Origin: Thioalkalivibrio sp. ALE31
Lineage (GTDB): Bacteria > Pseudomonadota > Gammaproteobacteria > Ectothiorhodospirales > Ectothiorhodospiraceae
NCBI RefSeq assembly: GCF_000377405.1
Contig: NZ_KB905022.1
Span: 124,001-188,000, forward strand
Length of the DNA stretch: 64,000 nt
Direction: 5' to 3'
Each line of letters opens with the position of its first letter. The first letter of the stretch is position 1. The notes beneath the pieces are model-generated. The model saw nothing but the letters and a program-made list of their open reading frames with translations, did not search any database and was not told where the DNA came from. The translations under genes and the position numbers were made by a program. Below, piece after piece: positions 28,606-39,061 of this stretch.

Positions 28606-28941
28606 TTACTCGAACAGGGCATCGATACGCGCGGCACAGATGAAGTCGTTCTCGCTCAGGCCGCCGATGGCATGGGTCGAGAATTCCACCGCGCAGCGGT
28701 TGAAGCCGACGGCCATGTCGGGATGGTGATCCTCGACATGGGCAATCCAGGCCACGGCGTTCACGAAGGCCATGGTCTCGTGGAAGTTCTTGAACTTGAA
28801 ACTGCGCTGGATGCTCTTGCCCGGCTCGTCGATGCCCCAGCCGTCATGCAGTTGCTTAAGGGCGCGCTCCGCGTCCTCCCGCGGCATCGGGTCGGTGAAG
28901 CCCTCGCAGGACTGGCAGTGCTTGCTCTTGAGATCACTCAT
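28606..28941 (-). CDS. phhB: Pterin-4a-carbinolamine dehydratase
   Basis: A 111-residue PCD/DCoH-like enzyme. The catalytic signature is VEDHHPDMAV (the H-H-P type), with the conserved C-terminal HAIGGLSENDFICAARID. It dehydrates 4a-hydroxytetrahydrobiopterin and often supports phenylalanine hydroxylase or molybdopterin metabolism. The ATG at 28941 overlaps the end of the cytochrome gene by 8 bases. A second, divergent PCD-like protein (acRAF) is encoded in the carboxysome operon at 58892. Confidence 0.93.
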   Translation of the reverse strand: MSDLKSKHCQSCEGFTDPMPREDAERALKQLHDGWGIDEPGKSIQRSFKFKNFHETMAFVNAVAWIAHVEDHHPDMAVGFNRCAVEFSTHAIGGLSENDFICAARIDALFE

Positions 28942-29254
28942 CGAACTGGTAGTACTCCGCGTTGAGATAGGCGACCACGGCGTTGACTTCGTCGTCGAAC
29001 CAGTTGGTGCCAAGGTTGACGTTGCAGTTGTTGACCTGGGCGACCAGTTCGTCGTGCGAGCCGACCATGCGGTTGTCGCGGGTGTACAGCCCGGAGCCGT
29101 CGCCTCCGACCATGTCGGCATGGCAACTGATGCAGTTGTCGCTGTGCAGGTCCTGTCCTACGCGGATGTCGTCGGCCAGGGCCGTGCTCGCGCCGCCCAG
29201 GCTCAGCGCGAGCACGGTCGCGGCGGTGGCAATGCTGGTATGGGTATGTCGCAT
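28934..29254 (-). CDS. Small periplasmic c-type cytochrome
   Basis: A 106-residue precursor with a signal peptide (MRHTHTSIATAATVLALSLG, cut near ALA-DD). A single haem site reads CISCHAD. A methionine ligand may be the one in DNRMVGS. AAGGAGGG precedes the ATG at 29254 by about 6 bases, which fixes the start. Its size suggests a monohaem electron carrier. The partner oxidoreductase cannot be deduced here. Confidence 0.87.
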   Translation of the reverse strand: MRHTHTSIATAATVLALSLGGASTALADDIRVGQDLHSDNCISCHADMVGGDGSGLYTRDNRMVGSHDELVAQVNNCNVNLGTNWFDDEVNAVVAYLNAEYYQFDE

Positions 29255-29381
29255 GCTTCCCTCCTTGTGGCGGGGGTTTGGGCCCGTGGTCACGAGCCTT
29301 GCAACCATGATGATAGACTCCTGCGACAGATGAAAGGGCAGCCAGCATGCAGGCGTGGGCTGTCCGCCAAGGAGGCACAAG

Positions 29382-29945
29382 ATGGCCGTGAATGCCGAGA
29401 ACCTGGTCTGGATCGACCTCGAAATGACGGGGCTGGAGCCGCAGACCGACCGCATCCTGGAGGTGGCCACCATTGTCACCGACAAGGAACTGAACATCCT
29501 CGCCGAGGGGCCGGTCATCGCGATCTACCAGCCGGCGGAGGTCCTGGAGGCGATGGACGAGTGGAACCAGCGCACCCACGGGACCTCGGGGCTGATCGAG
29601 CGTGTGCGCAACAGTTCGTCGGAGACCCGGGATGCGGAACAGGAGACCCTGGAGTTTCTGGCGCAGTACGTGCCGAAGGGGGCCTCGCCGATGTGTGGCA
29701 ATTCGATTTGCCAGGATCGGCGCTTCATGGCGCGGTTGATGCCGGAGCTGGAGCAGTACTTCCACTACCGCAACCTGGATGTCTCGACGCTGAAGGAGCT
29801 CGCGCGGCGCTGGGCGCCGGATGTGATCGCGCAGTTGCGCAAGAATGCTTCGCATCAGGCGCTGCAGGATATCCGCGACTCGATCGACGAACTCCGCCTG
29901 TATCGCGAGCGCTTTATCCAGCTGCCGCCGGCCTCGCAGCACTGA
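29382..29945 (+). CDS. orn: Oligoribonuclease
   Basis: A 187-residue DEDD exoribonuclease that finishes degradation of short RNAs and linear di-GMP. ExoI is [10 protein letters not shown], the middle acidic residue lies in [13 protein letters not shown], and ExoIII is [12 protein letters not shown]. The ATG at 29382 follows AAGGAGG by 6 bases. Divergent from the cytochrome gene. Confidence 0.96.
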   Translation: MAVNAENLVWIDLEMTGLEPQTDRILEVATIVTDKELNILAEGPVIAIYQPAEVLEAMDEWNQRTHGTSGLIERVRNSSSETRDAEQETLEFLAQYVPKGASPMCGNSICQDRRFMARLMPELEQYFHYRNLDVSTLKELARRWAPDVIAQLRKNASHQALQDIRDSIDELRLYRERFIQLPPASQH

Positions 29946-29949
29946 TCTG

Positions 29950-30806
29950 CGAAGTTTGCGGGGGCTTCGTTCGGCCGCCTGCCTTGTAGTGGCTGGGCCT
30001 GGTTCGGCATCGGGTGTTTACGGTGGCTTCGGTCCGCCGCCTGCCGTGCGCTGACTCGCCAGCGCGCCGCGAGGTACTTCTTTGCTCGTGCAAAGAAGTA
30101 CCCAAGAAACACGCCCGACTGCCGCGACCCCGGCCCGCTGTGCGGGCCGGGGCTGCCCTCGCTCCGAGGGTTTTCGCGGGCGGCGCTGAACTCGCTACGC
30201 TGCGCTTCGCTCAGACATCCAGCGCCCCCGTTTCTATTTAGAATCGTCCCGCGAAAACCCTCTCCACTCGGCGCGACGACAACGGGGGGGATCAAGGTCA
30301 AGACAACGGCCGTCCCGACGGTCGCGCTATTGGTCGAAGGCTGGGTCTTCCGACACCTGGGCACGCTCGGCCGTTGGCCGTTGCGTGCCGCGCCCGCGAG
30401 CGGGCGCCTGGGGCTTTCGGACGGCGATGCGCAAGGTTAGGCAGGGATGTTGGGATGTCTCCTGTTTTGACCTTACTCCCCCGTATGGAGCCCCTCGCGG
30501 AGGGCGTGATGGGCCGGGAGAAGGCGCTGGATGTCTGAGCGGAGCCGAAGGCGCAGCGAGTTCAGCGCCGCCGGCCCAGCACGCCCGGAGCGAGGTTCCC
30601 GGGCGAAATCCGGGTGCCCTTCTTTGGGTCCTTTCTTGGGCAAGCAAGAAAGGACCTCGCGGCGCGCTGGCGAGTCAGCGCCGGGCAGTATGCGGACCGG
30701 AGCCACCGTAAACACCGAGCGACGAACCAGGGCCAGCCACAACAAGGCAGGCGGCCGAACGAAGCCACCGTTACCAGCGAACGACGAACCAGGCCCGGAT
30801 CGTCGT
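29950..30806. repeat. Gene-free region built from a long (about 280-bp) imperfect inverted repeat
   Basis: No gene is supported in the 881 bases after orn. The left arm (about 29960-30235) and the right arm (about 30530-30806) are homologous in opposite orientation. Shared blocks include CTTCGTTCGGCCGCCTGCCTTG, GACTCGCCAGCGCGCCGCGA, a palindromic CTTCTTTGC...GCAAAGAAG core, and a GGCGGCGCTGAACTCGCT...CAGACATCCAGCGCC end. The centre (30240-30530) appears unique. The wording resembles multi-copy intergenic repeats of Xanthomonadaceae-like genomes. Confidence 0.8.
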
Positions 30807-30826
30807 AGGCCCCCGCGCTTGGCGGA

Positions 30827-31153
30827 TTAGCCGCGCGGCTTGAAGCCGGGCGGATGGCGCGCGATCCAGGCGACAAAGTCGCGGATCACCGGCTCGGTCA
30901 GCAGTGCGTCGCGTGTGTTCAGGCGCTCGGCCAGGACCTGCTCGTCGAAGTGCTTGTGAATGTGATCGTGGCAGGGACGACAGACCCAGAGAATGCGACC
31001 CTCGCGCTCCGCGCGGCTGAAGCGCCGCCGGATGCGCTTGCGCCGGTGCTGCTTGCGCGGAATCAGATGGTGGCGTGTCAGCGTATCCATCCGGCGCCCG
31101 CACAGCTCGCATCCGTGCGGTGGGCTGCCGTCGGGAGGGCCGGATCCGTTCAC
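30827..31153 (-). CDS. HNH-type zinc/endonuclease-like protein
   Basis: A 108-residue protein with an HNH-like arrangement: CELCGRR, then LTRHHLIPRKQHRRK and a second cysteine pair in WVCRPCHDHIHKHF. The C-terminus ends IARHPPGFKPRG. Family members are annotated as HNH endonucleases; activity is not proven for this one. The GTG at 31153 overlaps the stop of the membrane hydrolase gene (GTGA), indicating coupled translation. It ends at the border of the long inverted repeat. Confidence 0.75.
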   Translation of the reverse strand: MNGSGPPDGSPPHGCELCGRRMDTLTRHHLIPRKQHRRKRIRRRFSRAEREGRILWVCRPCHDHIHKHFDEQVLAERLNTRDALLTEPVIRDFVAWIARHPPGFKPRG

Positions 31154-32238
31154 GGCGTCTGCTGGCGGAGGCGACAGCGCGGCGGCGGCCGGGCGATAGC
31201 ATAGTCGGGCTCGGCCAGGTCCATCAGACAGGGCGCCCCCTGCGGGTCGACAATGCGCGTGGCGATGGCGCGGATCGCATCGCCACGCAAGCCGGCCTCG
31301 CGGACCTGGCGGCTGGCGACGGGCTGCCATTCGCCGTCGCGTTCCTCCGCGATCTCGAAGCCGAAGGGGAAGTAGCCGGGGGCGCCCAGACGCAGGTCGG
31401 TGACGACCAGCCGGTCGGGTTCGTCGTCTCGCTCCGCACGATGGAAACGCAGGAAGTCGCCGGCGAACCACTGCAGACGTTGCCCGTCCTCCAGGGCCAG
31501 CGCGGCATCCTCCAAATGGGCGCCGCGCTCGAAGACCTCGAAGTCCGGCCGGATGGGCTGATCGAGGATGCCGACCCAGGCCTCCAGGAAGTGGCCGTCG
31601 TCGATGACGGTGACGCGCCAAAGGAGCAGGTTGAACGGGGTGGGCTGGATCATGCGCGGCTGGTCCTGCAGGTCCATTGCGATCAGCGTGGGCTGGATGC
31701 GATGGTCGAGCCAGGCCTTCAGCGCGAGACCGGAACCGGCGTAGGCGGTGGACAGCACGAGTCCGGCGACCAGCAGGCGTGGCGCGAAACGGTAGAACAG
31801 GGCACCGATGGCCGCGACCAGCAGCGGCAGGGTGTATAGCGGGTCGATCACGAAGATCGAGCCCGTGGACAGGGGGCCGACCGGCAGCGGCCAGAACACC
31901 TGGGTGCCGTAGGTGGTCAGCAGGTCATTCATCGAGTGTGTGGCCCAGATCAGGAAGAAGAACAGCCACCAGCGGCCAAAGCCGATCTCCCGCGTCGCCG
32001 GGACCTTCGCCAGCAGCCCCGCGACACCGGTGGCCACCAGCAGCTGTACCAGCCAGGAGTGGGTAAAGCCCCGGTGGTGGATGAACTCGGATACCGCGTC
32101 CCCGTAAGCTATGAACGCATCCAGGTCGGGCAGCAGCGCAACGCCGGCCCCCAGCACTACGGCCTTGCGCCCCAGGCGGGAGCCGAGGACGAGGCCGCCG
32201 ATCACGGCACCGAGACTGGCGTGGGTAACGGGATCCAT
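31150..32238 (-). CDS. Membrane-bound metal-dependent hydrolase (YdjM/DUF457-like)
   Basis: A 362-residue inner-membrane protein. The family start [19 protein letters not shown] is followed by [12 protein letters not shown] and [11 protein letters not shown], whose His and Asp residues form the presumed metal site. Four or five helices occupy the first 200 residues; the C-terminal 160 residues are soluble and specific to longer members. Substrate unknown. It is divergent from the 5-oxoprolinase gene. Confidence 0.85.
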   Translation of the reverse strand: MDPVTHASLGAVIGGLVLGSRLGRKAVVLGAGVALLPDLDAFIAYGDAVSEFIHHRGFTHSWLVQLLVATGVAGLLAKVPATREIGFGRWWLFFFLIWATHSMNDLLTTYGTQVFWPLPVGPLSTGSIFVIDPLYTLPLLVAAIGALFYRFAPRLLVAGLVLSTAYAGSGLALKAWLDHRIQPTLIAMDLQDQPRMIQPTPFNLLLWRVTVIDDGHFLEAWVGILDQPIRPDFEVFERGAHLEDAALALEDGQRLQWFAGDFLRFHRAERDDEPDRLVVTDLRLGAPGYFPFGFEIAEERDGEWQPVASRQVREAGLRGDAIRAIATRIVDPQGAPCLMDLAEPDYAIARPPPRCRLRQQTP

Positions 32239-32333
32239 GCGTGATCATTCCTTCATTCAGAGGCTCGACGATTACCGAGCCTGCGACCGGGCCGCGGGGC
32301 GCGAGTTCGGGCGATCAAACCAGAGCGGTGGAC

Positions 32334-35300
32334 ATGACTCAAGCCACAGGGGCGAAAGACTGGCGTTTCTGGGTGGACCGGGGCGGGACGTTCACCGACC
32401 TGGTCGCGCGTGATCCGACGGGGCGGCTGCATACCCGCAAGTTGCTGTCCGATAACCCGCAGGCGTATGCCGATGCGGCGGTACAGGGGATGCGCGACCT
32501 GCTCGGCGTCGATCCTGGCGCGCCGATCCCCGAGGGGGTGATCCACGAGGTGCGCATGGGGACCACAGTGGCCACCAACGCTTTGCTCGAGCGCAAGGGG
32601 GAGCGCACTCTGCTGGTGATCACCGAGGGGCTGGAGGACGCCCTGGCGATCGGGCACCAGGCGCGGCCGGAGCTCTTCGCGCGGGCCATTCGGCTGCCGT
32701 CGCCGGTGTATGCCCGCGTGGAACCGGTGCGCGAGCGGGTGAACGCGGCCGGCGAGGTCCTCCAGGCGGTGGATCTCGAGGCCCTGCGGCCGCGCCTGCA
32801 GGCGGCCCTGAATGACGGGATTCGCGCCGTGGCCGTGGTCTGTGTGCATGGCTATCGCTATCCGGCGCACGAGCAGGCCGTCGCGGCGCTCGCCCGCGAG
32901 ATGGGCTTTGCCGAGGTGGCGACCAGCCACGCGACCAGCCCGCTGATCAAGCTGGTGCCGCGCGGCGAGACCACGGTGGTGGATGCCTATCTGTCACCGG
33001 TGCTGGGCCGTTACGTGGAGCAGGTCAGCTCGGAACTGGGCGATGTGCCGCTGCGCTTCATGCAGTCGCATGGCGGGCTGGTGGATGCGGCGCGGTTTCG
33101 CGGGCGTGACGCGATCCTTTCGGGGCCGGCCGGCGGGATCGTCGGAGCGCTGAAGACCGCCGCGCCGCTCGGCTTCGAGCGCCTGATTACTTTCGATATG
33201 GGCGGGACTTCCACGGACGTCGCGCATCTGGCCGGCGAGCTCGAACGCCGCCAGGAGAGCGAGGTGGCCGGTGCCCGCCTGCGCGTGCCGATGCTGGACA
33301 TCCACACCGTCGCGGCGGGCGGCGGCTCGGTTTGTCGCTTCGACGGCATCCGCCTGCGGGTCGGGCCGGAGTCGGCCGGGGCGCAGCCGGGGCCGGCCTG
33401 CTATGGCCAGGACGGGCCGCTGACGGTGACCGACTGCAACGTTCTGCTGGGGCGCCTGCGTCCCGAGTATTTTCCGGCGGTGTTCGGCCCCGGGCGCGAC
33501 CGGCCGCTGGATCCGGAACCGGTCCGCCGACAGTTCGATGCGCTGGTGGAGGCCGTCCGTTCCGCGACCGGGGAGGCGGCGACGCCGGAAGGGCTGGCCG
33601 AGGGGCTGTTGCAGATTGCGGTGGAGCACATGGCCCAGGCCATCAAGACCATCTCGGTGCAGCGCGGCCACGATGTGTCGCGCTACGCCCTGGTGTGTTT
33701 CGGCGGCGCGGGCGGGCAGCATGCCTGCCGGGTGGCGGAGCAGCTGGGCATGGAACACATCCTGTTCCATCCGCTGGGCGGGGTGCTGTCGGCCTACGGC
33801 ATGGGGCTGGGCGAGCTGCGCGCCCTGCGCGAGCGCAGCCTGGAATGGCCGCTGGACGAGGCGCATGCCGAGGCGATCGGTGCGGCGCTGGAGGATCAGG
33901 CCGGCGCGGCGATCGCGGCTCTGACGGAGCAGGGCGTGGCCGCGGACGCCATGCGCATCGAGCGGCGTCTGCATCTGCGGCTGGCGGGGTCGGATACCGC
34001 GCTGGAGGTGCCGGCCGGTTCGCCCGCGGCACTGATGGAGGCCTTCGCCACGGCCTGGCGCGGGCGGTACGGGTTCGCGCCGCCGGATCGTCCGCTGGTC
34101 GTGGCGGTTGCGGCGGCCGAGGCGATCGCGACCGGGGGTGAGGCGGCGGATACGTCGATCCCGCTACAGGGGGCGCGCGAGGCGCCCGCTCCGGAGACGG
34201 ATACGATCACGATGGTGGTGGCGGGCGAGCGGCGCGACGTACCGCTGTACCGGCGCGAGGACTTGAGCCCGGGGATGACCCTGGCGGGTCCCGCGCTGGT
34301 GATCGAGACCACCGCGACTCTGGTGCTGGAGCCGGGCTGGCACGGCCGGGTCGAGCACGAAGGGACGCTGCGGCTCGTGCGCGAGGGCGGTGCCGAGCGG
34401 CGCGGGCAACCGGCCGTCGAGGACCCGGATACGATCCCGCGCGATCCCGTCCTGCTGGAGGTCTTCAACCACCGCTTCATGGCGATCGCCGATCAGATGG
34501 GCTTTACGCTGCGCAACACCGCGCACTCGGTGAACATCAAGGAGCGCCTGGATTTCTCCTGCGCGCTGTTCGACGCCCACGGCCAGCTGGTGGCCAATGC
34601 CCCGCACATGCCGGTGCATCTGGGGTCGATGGGGGCCAGCGTGCGCGCGGTGGTCGCGGCCGCGGGCGACGACCTCCGCCCCGGGGATGCCTGGGTGCTG
34701 AACGACCCCTACAACGGCGGGACCCATCTTCCGGACATCACGGTGGTCACGCCGGTGTTTGTCGGGCCGGGCGGCGCGGTGACCGAGGATTCGAAGGCCG
34801 AGGTGGCGGCCCCGGCATTTTTCGTGGCCTCGCGCGGGCACCATGCGGATGTCGGCGGCATCACCCCGGGGTCGATGCCGGCGTTCTCGCACCGGCTGGA
34901 GGAGGAGGGCGTGCTGATTGCCCCGACCCGCCTGGTCCGTGACGGGCGTTTTGCCACATCGCGTATCCGGACACTGCTGGGGTCGGGTGACTGGCCGGCC
35001 CGCAACCCGGATCAGAACCTGGCGGATCTGGAGGCCCAGGTGGCGGCCAATCGCAAGGGGCTGGAGGAGCTGGGCCGGCTGCTGGACGAGTATGGCGTGC
35101 CGACCGTCACGGCCTACATGCAGCACGTACAGGACAATGCCACCGAGGCGGTCGAGCGGCTGATCCCGAGTCTGGAGGGCGGTACGTTCCAATATGTGCT
35201 GGACAACGGCGCCGAGATTCAGGTGGCCGTCACGCGTGATCCGGGGGCGCGCCGCCTGCGGATCGACTTCGCGGGGACCTCGCCGGCCCGCGAGGACAAT

Positions 35301-36002
35301 TTCAATGCCCCGGGCTCCATCGTGCGGGCGGCGGTGCTGTACGTGCTGCGCACGTTGCTGGAAGACGAGATCCCGCTGAATGATGGCTGCCTGGCGCCGG
35401 TGGACCTGGCGATCCCGGAGGGCTGCCTGCTGAATCCGTTGCCGCCCGCCGCCGTGGTCGCCGGGAACGTCGAGACCTCGCAGGTGGTGACCGATGCGCT
35501 GTTCGGGGCCCTGGGCGTGCAGGCCGCGGCTCAGGGCACGATGAACAACCTGACCTTTGGCGATGCCGGGCGGCAGTACTACGAGACGATCGCCGGCGGT
35601 GCCGGGGCCGGTCCCGGGTACGAAGGGGCCAGCGCCGTACAGACGCACATGACCAACTCCCGCCTGACCGACCCCGAGGTGCTGGAGAGTCGTTTCCCGG
35701 TGCGGGTGGAGCGATTCGGCTATCGCCGGGGCTCCGGTGGCGCCGGGCAGTACCGCGGTGGCGATGGCGTGATCCGCCGACTGGGCTTCGATGCGCCGAT
35801 GGAGGTGGTGCTGCTGGCCAACCGGCGCCGCGTGCCACCGTTCGGGCTGGCCGGGGGCGAGCCCGGGGCGCCGGGCGAGGACGTGATCCTGCGCGCCGAT
35901 GGCGGCCGCGAGCCGCTGGCGGGCTGTGACCGCCGCGCCGTGGGCCCGGGCGATGCAGTGGAGATCCATACGCCTGGCGGGGGCGGCTACGGTCCCAGCT
36001 AG
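32334..36002 (+). CDS. 5-oxoprolinase (ATP-hydrolysing), fused hydantoinase A/B type
   Basis: A 1222-residue single-chain enzyme. The N-terminal 700 residues are hydantoinase A-like, with [17 protein letters not shown] and [15 protein letters not shown] as ATP-binding motifs. Hydantoinase B starts near residue 704 ([20 protein letters not shown]) and runs to the Gly-rich end [10 protein letters not shown]. It opens 5-oxoproline to glutamate using ATP. Length fits eukaryote-like OPLAH rather than the split bacterial form. I chose the ATG at 32334 as it directly precedes the family N-terminus. Confidence 0.9.
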   Translation: MTQATGAKDWRFWVDRGGTFTDLVARDPTGRLHTRKLLSDNPQAYADAAVQGMRDLLGVDPGAPIPEGVIHEVRMGTTVATNALLERKGERTLLVITEGLEDALAIGHQARPELFARAIRLPSPVYARVEPVRERVNAAGEVLQAVDLEALRPRLQAALNDGIRAVAVVCVHGYRYPAHEQAVAALAREMGFAEVATSHATSPLIKLVPRGETTVVDAYLSPVLGRYVEQVSSELGDVPLRFMQSHGGLVDAARFRGRDAILSGPAGGIVGALKTAAPLGFERLITFDMGGTSTDVAHLAGELERRQESEVAGARLRVPMLDIHTVAAGGGSVCRFDGIRLRVGPESAGAQPGPACYGQDGPLTVTDCNVLLGRLRPEYFPAVFGPGRDRPLDPEPVRRQFDALVEAVRSATGEAATPEGLAEGLLQIAVEHMAQAIKTISVQRGHDVSRYALVCFGGAGGQHACRVAEQLGMEHILFHPLGGVLSAYGMGLGELRALRERSLEWPLDEAHAEAIGAALEDQAGAAIAALTEQGVAADAMRIERRLHLRLAGSDTALEVPAGSPAALMEAFATAWRGRYGFAPPDRPLVVAVAAAEAIATGGEAADTSIPLQGAREAPAPETDTITMVVAGERRDVPLYRREDLSPGMTLAGPALVIETTATLVLEPGWHGRVEHEGTLRLVREGGAERRGQPAVEDPDTIPRDPVLLEVFNHRFMAIADQMGFTLRNTAHSVNIKERLDFSCALFDAHGQLVANAPHMPVHLGSMGASVRAVVAAAGDDLRPGDAWVLNDPYNGGTHLPDITVVTPVFVGPGGAVTEDSKAEVAAPAFFVASRGHHADVGGITPGSMPAFSHRLEEEGVLIAPTRLVRDGRFATSRIRTLLGSGDWPARNPDQNLADLEAQVAANRKGLEELGRLLDEYGVPTVTAYMQHVQDNATEAVERLIPSLEGGTFQYVLDNGAEIQVAVTRDPGARRLRIDFAGTSPAREDNFNAPGSIVRAAVLYVLRTLLEDEIPLNDGCLAPVDLAIPEGCLLNPLPPAAVVAGNVETSQVVTDALFGALGVQAAAQGTMNNLTFGDAGRQYYETIAGGAGAGPGYEGASAVQTHMTNSRLTDPEVLESRFPVRVERFGYRRGSGGAGQYRGGDGVIRRLGFDAPMEVVLLANRRRVPPFGLAGGEPGAPGEDVILRADGGREPLAGCDRRAVGPGDAVEIHTPGGGGYGPS

Positions 36003-36076
36003 CCCTGATGTTTCATAAATACGTGCGATCATCGCTTCGGCGCGGCGCGCCGCGATGACGGGAAACCGCCCGCTGG

Positions 36077-36112
36077 GTCATTGCGAGGCGCCGCAGGCGC
36101 CGTGGCAATCTC
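36077..36112. repeat. Short dyad repeat (GTCATTGCGAG-type)
   Basis: GTCATTGCGAGGCGCC and GGCGCCGTGGCAATCTC form a small imperfect dyad around GCA. The GTCATTGCGAG...GCAATC wording is a familiar dispersed intergenic repeat in many bacteria. It sits between 5-oxoprolinase and the convergent lipocalin gene and might act as a transcription end for either. Confidence 0.65.
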
Positions 36113-36140
36113 CCGTTTCTCGCCCGGCGTCAGCGCACGT

Positions 36141-36671
36141 TCAATCCCAGCGCTGAGGTACGCGCTGGATCTCGTCGGTGTCGTAGCCCAGTTCGTCGAG
36201 GCGGGCGAGGATGGCCTGGTAGTCCTCCTCGGCCATCTCCGGTTCGCGTGCCATGATCCAGACGTAGTCGCGCTTGCTGCGGCCGATCACGGTCTGGCTG
36301 TAATCCTCGTCGAGGTAGACGATCAGGAACTCGGCCTTGAATGGCCACAGAAAGCGCATGCCCCATTCGGCGTTGTCCTCGCTCTTCACGAAGCCGGTGG
36401 GGTTGTATTCGCGGCGCGGGCCGTCGAAGCCGCCCTTGTTGAACGAGAAGGTGGTGGCAATGGTGCCGTCCTCGTTGAGGGCGTACTGCTCCAGGGCGTT
36501 ATAGGCGTCGCGCTCGAGGAAGGTCGGGATGTTGGCGATCACGTACCAGTCGCCCATGTAGCGGTCGAGATCCACTTGATCCACGGTGGGCATCTTCTGC
36601 GGGGTGCTGCATCCGGTCATCAGGATCCCCAGTACCAGGCCCGCGCAAAGGGCCGCCAGTGAGCGTGTCAT
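36141..36671 (-). CDS. blc: Outer-membrane lipoprotein of the lipocalin family (Blc-like)
   Basis: A 176-residue bacterial lipocalin. The lipobox LMTGCS at about residues 15-20 marks the lipidated cysteine. The lipocalin G-x-W motif is in RYMGDWYVIANIP, and the second signature in YVWIMAREPEM. The ATG at 36671 gives a standard lipoprotein signal; an upstream in-frame ATG exists. Lipocalins bind fatty acids or lysophospholipids in the envelope. Confidence 0.9.
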   Translation of the reverse strand: MTRSLAALCAGLVLGILMTGCSTPQKMPTVDQVDLDRYMGDWYVIANIPTFLERDAYNALEQYALNEDGTIATTFSFNKGGFDGPRREYNPTGFVKSEDNAEWGMRFLWPFKAEFLIVYLDEDYSQTVIGRSKRDYVWIMAREPEMAEEDYQAILARLDELGYDTDEIQRVPQRWD

Positions 36672-36759
36672 CGTCGTCTTCCCGGGTGGCGTCGGGAAAT
36701 GGACCACGGGGGCGTGAAAAAGGTCCGGCCCGGCGACGGATTCCCCGGAGGGGCGGGCC

Positions 36760-38916
36760 TCAGGCGGTCTGACCGAGGCGCTGGTCCATCAGGTGGTCGA
36801 ACAGGGATTCCTCGGGGATGATCTGGGCGCGTCCGCTGCGGAATTCATGGGCCAGTCCCTGAATGCTGTGCTGGCGCTTGGCGCGGCCGGCGGCATCGGT
36901 GAACAGCAGCCGTCCGGCGTGACTGCCGCGCCAGACCAGCTTCATCCGGGTGACCTTGGTGCCCGCAGGCGAGGTGAACTGGATCCAGGTGCCGGAAACC
37001 AGGTTGTCGGCGTATTCGACGTGCTCGTCGTCGTGATCGCGCATCAGGGACGGGTCGTCGTCGGCATGACGCGGCGAGGTGCCGAACACCGAGCTCGACC
37101 GGCTGCCGGCCCGTTTCCGGGCCTGTTCCATGCGCTCGTCTGCGGCCGCCGTTTCGTCGGACGACCCGGTCGCTGGACTGGTGTCGGGCTTGGTCGGCTC
37201 GGCGGGCGTGGAGCGGCGTTTTCCGGCGGCCACCAGGTGGGCACTGACCAGGTCCTGCTTGATGCGGGCCCGTTCCTCCTTGGACAGGGGGGCCTTGTCG
37301 AGAAAGGCGCGGATGCGGGCCAGGAGGGGGGCCGAGGCCTGAAAATCCGGCTCGGCCTGCATCAGGGCCAGGAGTTCGTGCAGCAGGGCCATGCCGTCGT
37401 TGTCGGCCTCCGTGTCGCCTGCGGCTTCGGCTCCGGTGCTTTCGCTCCCATCCCCGGCATCTGTCTCCGCCGTCTTTTGCGCGGTCATCAGCGGGACCCA
37501 GGCATCCATCAGCTGCTCGCGGGCCTCGTCCGGGATGTCCTGCCCCATGGAGATCACGGTGCGCTCGACCGTGGATTCCACGTTGTAGGTGATCTCCAGC
37601 GTGCGTTCTTCCTGTTGCGCCTCGGCCTGTTCACTGGCTGCCTGATGGGCGATCTGTTCCTCGACTTCGGCGAGGTCGTCCCGCAGTCGCGCGAGCGCCT
37701 GGTCGTAGGCGTCGCTGTCGCCAAGGCCCTCGTTGCGCACGCGTTCCACGTTCTCGAAGACCAGACGGCTAAGCGGCAGCTGGCGAGCCTCGTCCAGCGG
37801 CAGGTCGGGGTCGATGCGCAGGGCGATGTTCAGCAGCAGCCCGGTCATTTGCCGCGCGGGGTGGCCGCGGTCACGGAAAAAGTGCGTCTCGCGCATGGCG
37901 ATCCGTACCAGCGGGAGCTGGAGATCCGACAGCGGTTCGCGCAACGCGGGATTGAGGTCGTCGCGCTTCAGGATCATGTCGAACAGGCCCTGAAGCAGGT
38001 CCATCACGAAGGGTTCCAGGGTGCTGGGCGAGGCACTGTTCAGCACGGTGGTGACCGCATCCGCCGGCGAGCCGTAACCAGCCCCGGCCGCTGGCGCCCC
38101 TCCGGCGGCCGCGACGACCTGGCCGGCGACCGGGACCTGGTAGCCGAACTGCGCCCAGTTGCCCGCGGCGCCGGCGGCGGGCGCAGTCGCACCCGCACCC
38201 GCACCCGCACCCGCAGGTGGCGGTCCGCCACCGCCGGGAGCACCCTGCGGCACGGGACCCGTCGCCGTGGCCGCGCCCGGATGGGGGCGGGTGCCGGCCC
38301 GTGCCTCGGGCACCGTGAAACCCGCATCGCGGAAGGCCTGCAGCAGCGCCTGCATTTCCGGCTGCAGTTCCCGGACCACGTCGCGGTCGAACCAGTGCAG
38401 CAGGAGCAGGCAGTCTTCCGGCGGCAGGGGCACGGCCTCGAGCGCTTCCAGGAAGGCCTCGCCCAGGGCATGCGGGTGCCACGGGGCGTCCTCGGGCGCG
38501 GGCGCCAGGTGGTAATCCCGAGTGACGGTCTCCAGGGCATCGATCTCCGCCGCCATCACCGAGCGCGCGCCGGTGACCAGCTTGCGCAGGGCCACCTCGC
38601 GCTCGGTATCGGCGGCGTCCATCAGGCTCAGTTCGTGCTCGCCCGCCGCCTCGGTGTTGTCGGCATCCTCGGGTGTGACTGCATTGTGAAGTCGGTCACG
38701 AAAATGCTGGAGGATGGCGGCGCTGGCCATGCGGATCTGGCGCGACAGGGCGAGGTTCTGGGCCGCGCGCTGGGAGTCGATCGCGCGCTCGGAGGCCTCC
38801 ATCAGGCGGTCGTCGAGTTCGCCCAGAAAGGTCTCGAGGCGCGTCTGGACGCCCTTGGAGAAGGGGCCCCAGACGCGATGCAGGGTTCGGGCCGGAATCC
38901 GGTGACGTTGCGCCAT
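36760..38916 (-). CDS. DUF1631 family protein
   Basis: A 718-residue cytoplasmic protein of the DUF1631 family, found in many gammaproteobacteria and without an established function. The N-terminal third is helical (LETFLGELDDRLMEASERAID). A low-complexity Pro/Gly/Ala linker follows near residues 215-250, encoded in part by four 6-bp repeats. The last 110 residues carry the PilZ-like end (GTWIQFTSPAGTKVTRMKLVW then ...LFTDAAG), resembling a c-di-GMP PilZ-type fold; I infer this, not prove it. Single gene on the minus strand. Confidence 0.75.
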   Translation of the reverse strand: MAQRHRIPARTLHRVWGPFSKGVQTRLETFLGELDDRLMEASERAIDSQRAAQNLALSRQIRMASAAILQHFRDRLHNAVTPEDADNTEAAGEHELSLMDAADTEREVALRKLVTGARSVMAAEIDALETVTRDYHLAPAPEDAPWHPHALGEAFLEALEAVPLPPEDCLLLLHWFDRDVVRELQPEMQALLQAFRDAGFTVPEARAGTRPHPGAATATGPVPQGAPGGGGPPPAGAGAGAGATAPAAGAAGNWAQFGYQVPVAGQVVAAAGGAPAAGAGYGSPADAVTTVLNSASPSTLEPFVMDLLQGLFDMILKRDDLNPALREPLSDLQLPLVRIAMRETHFFRDRGHPARQMTGLLLNIALRIDPDLPLDEARQLPLSRLVFENVERVRNEGLGDSDAYDQALARLRDDLAEVEEQIAHQAASEQAEAQQEERTLEITYNVESTVERTVISMGQDIPDEAREQLMDAWVPLMTAQKTAETDAGDGSESTGAEAAGDTEADNDGMALLHELLALMQAEPDFQASAPLLARIRAFLDKAPLSKEERARIKQDLVSAHLVAAGKRRSTPAEPTKPDTSPATGSSDETAAADERMEQARKRAGSRSSSVFGTSPRHADDDPSLMRDHDDEHVEYADNLVSGTWIQFTSPAGTKVTRMKLVWRGSHAGRLLFTDAAGRAKRQHSIQGLAHEFRSGRAQIIPEESLFDHLMDQRLGQTA

Positions 38917-39061
38917 GATCGCTGTGTATCTGGTCCAGGCCCCAATCTAGCACCCCTGCGGCTTCGGGTGTGACCGTCCTTGGTGTCTCGATGTGTGTCG
39001 GTCGTGGAACCGCCCGCGGATACCCGGGTCAACCTTGCATCGACGCGGGGGACCTTCATTC

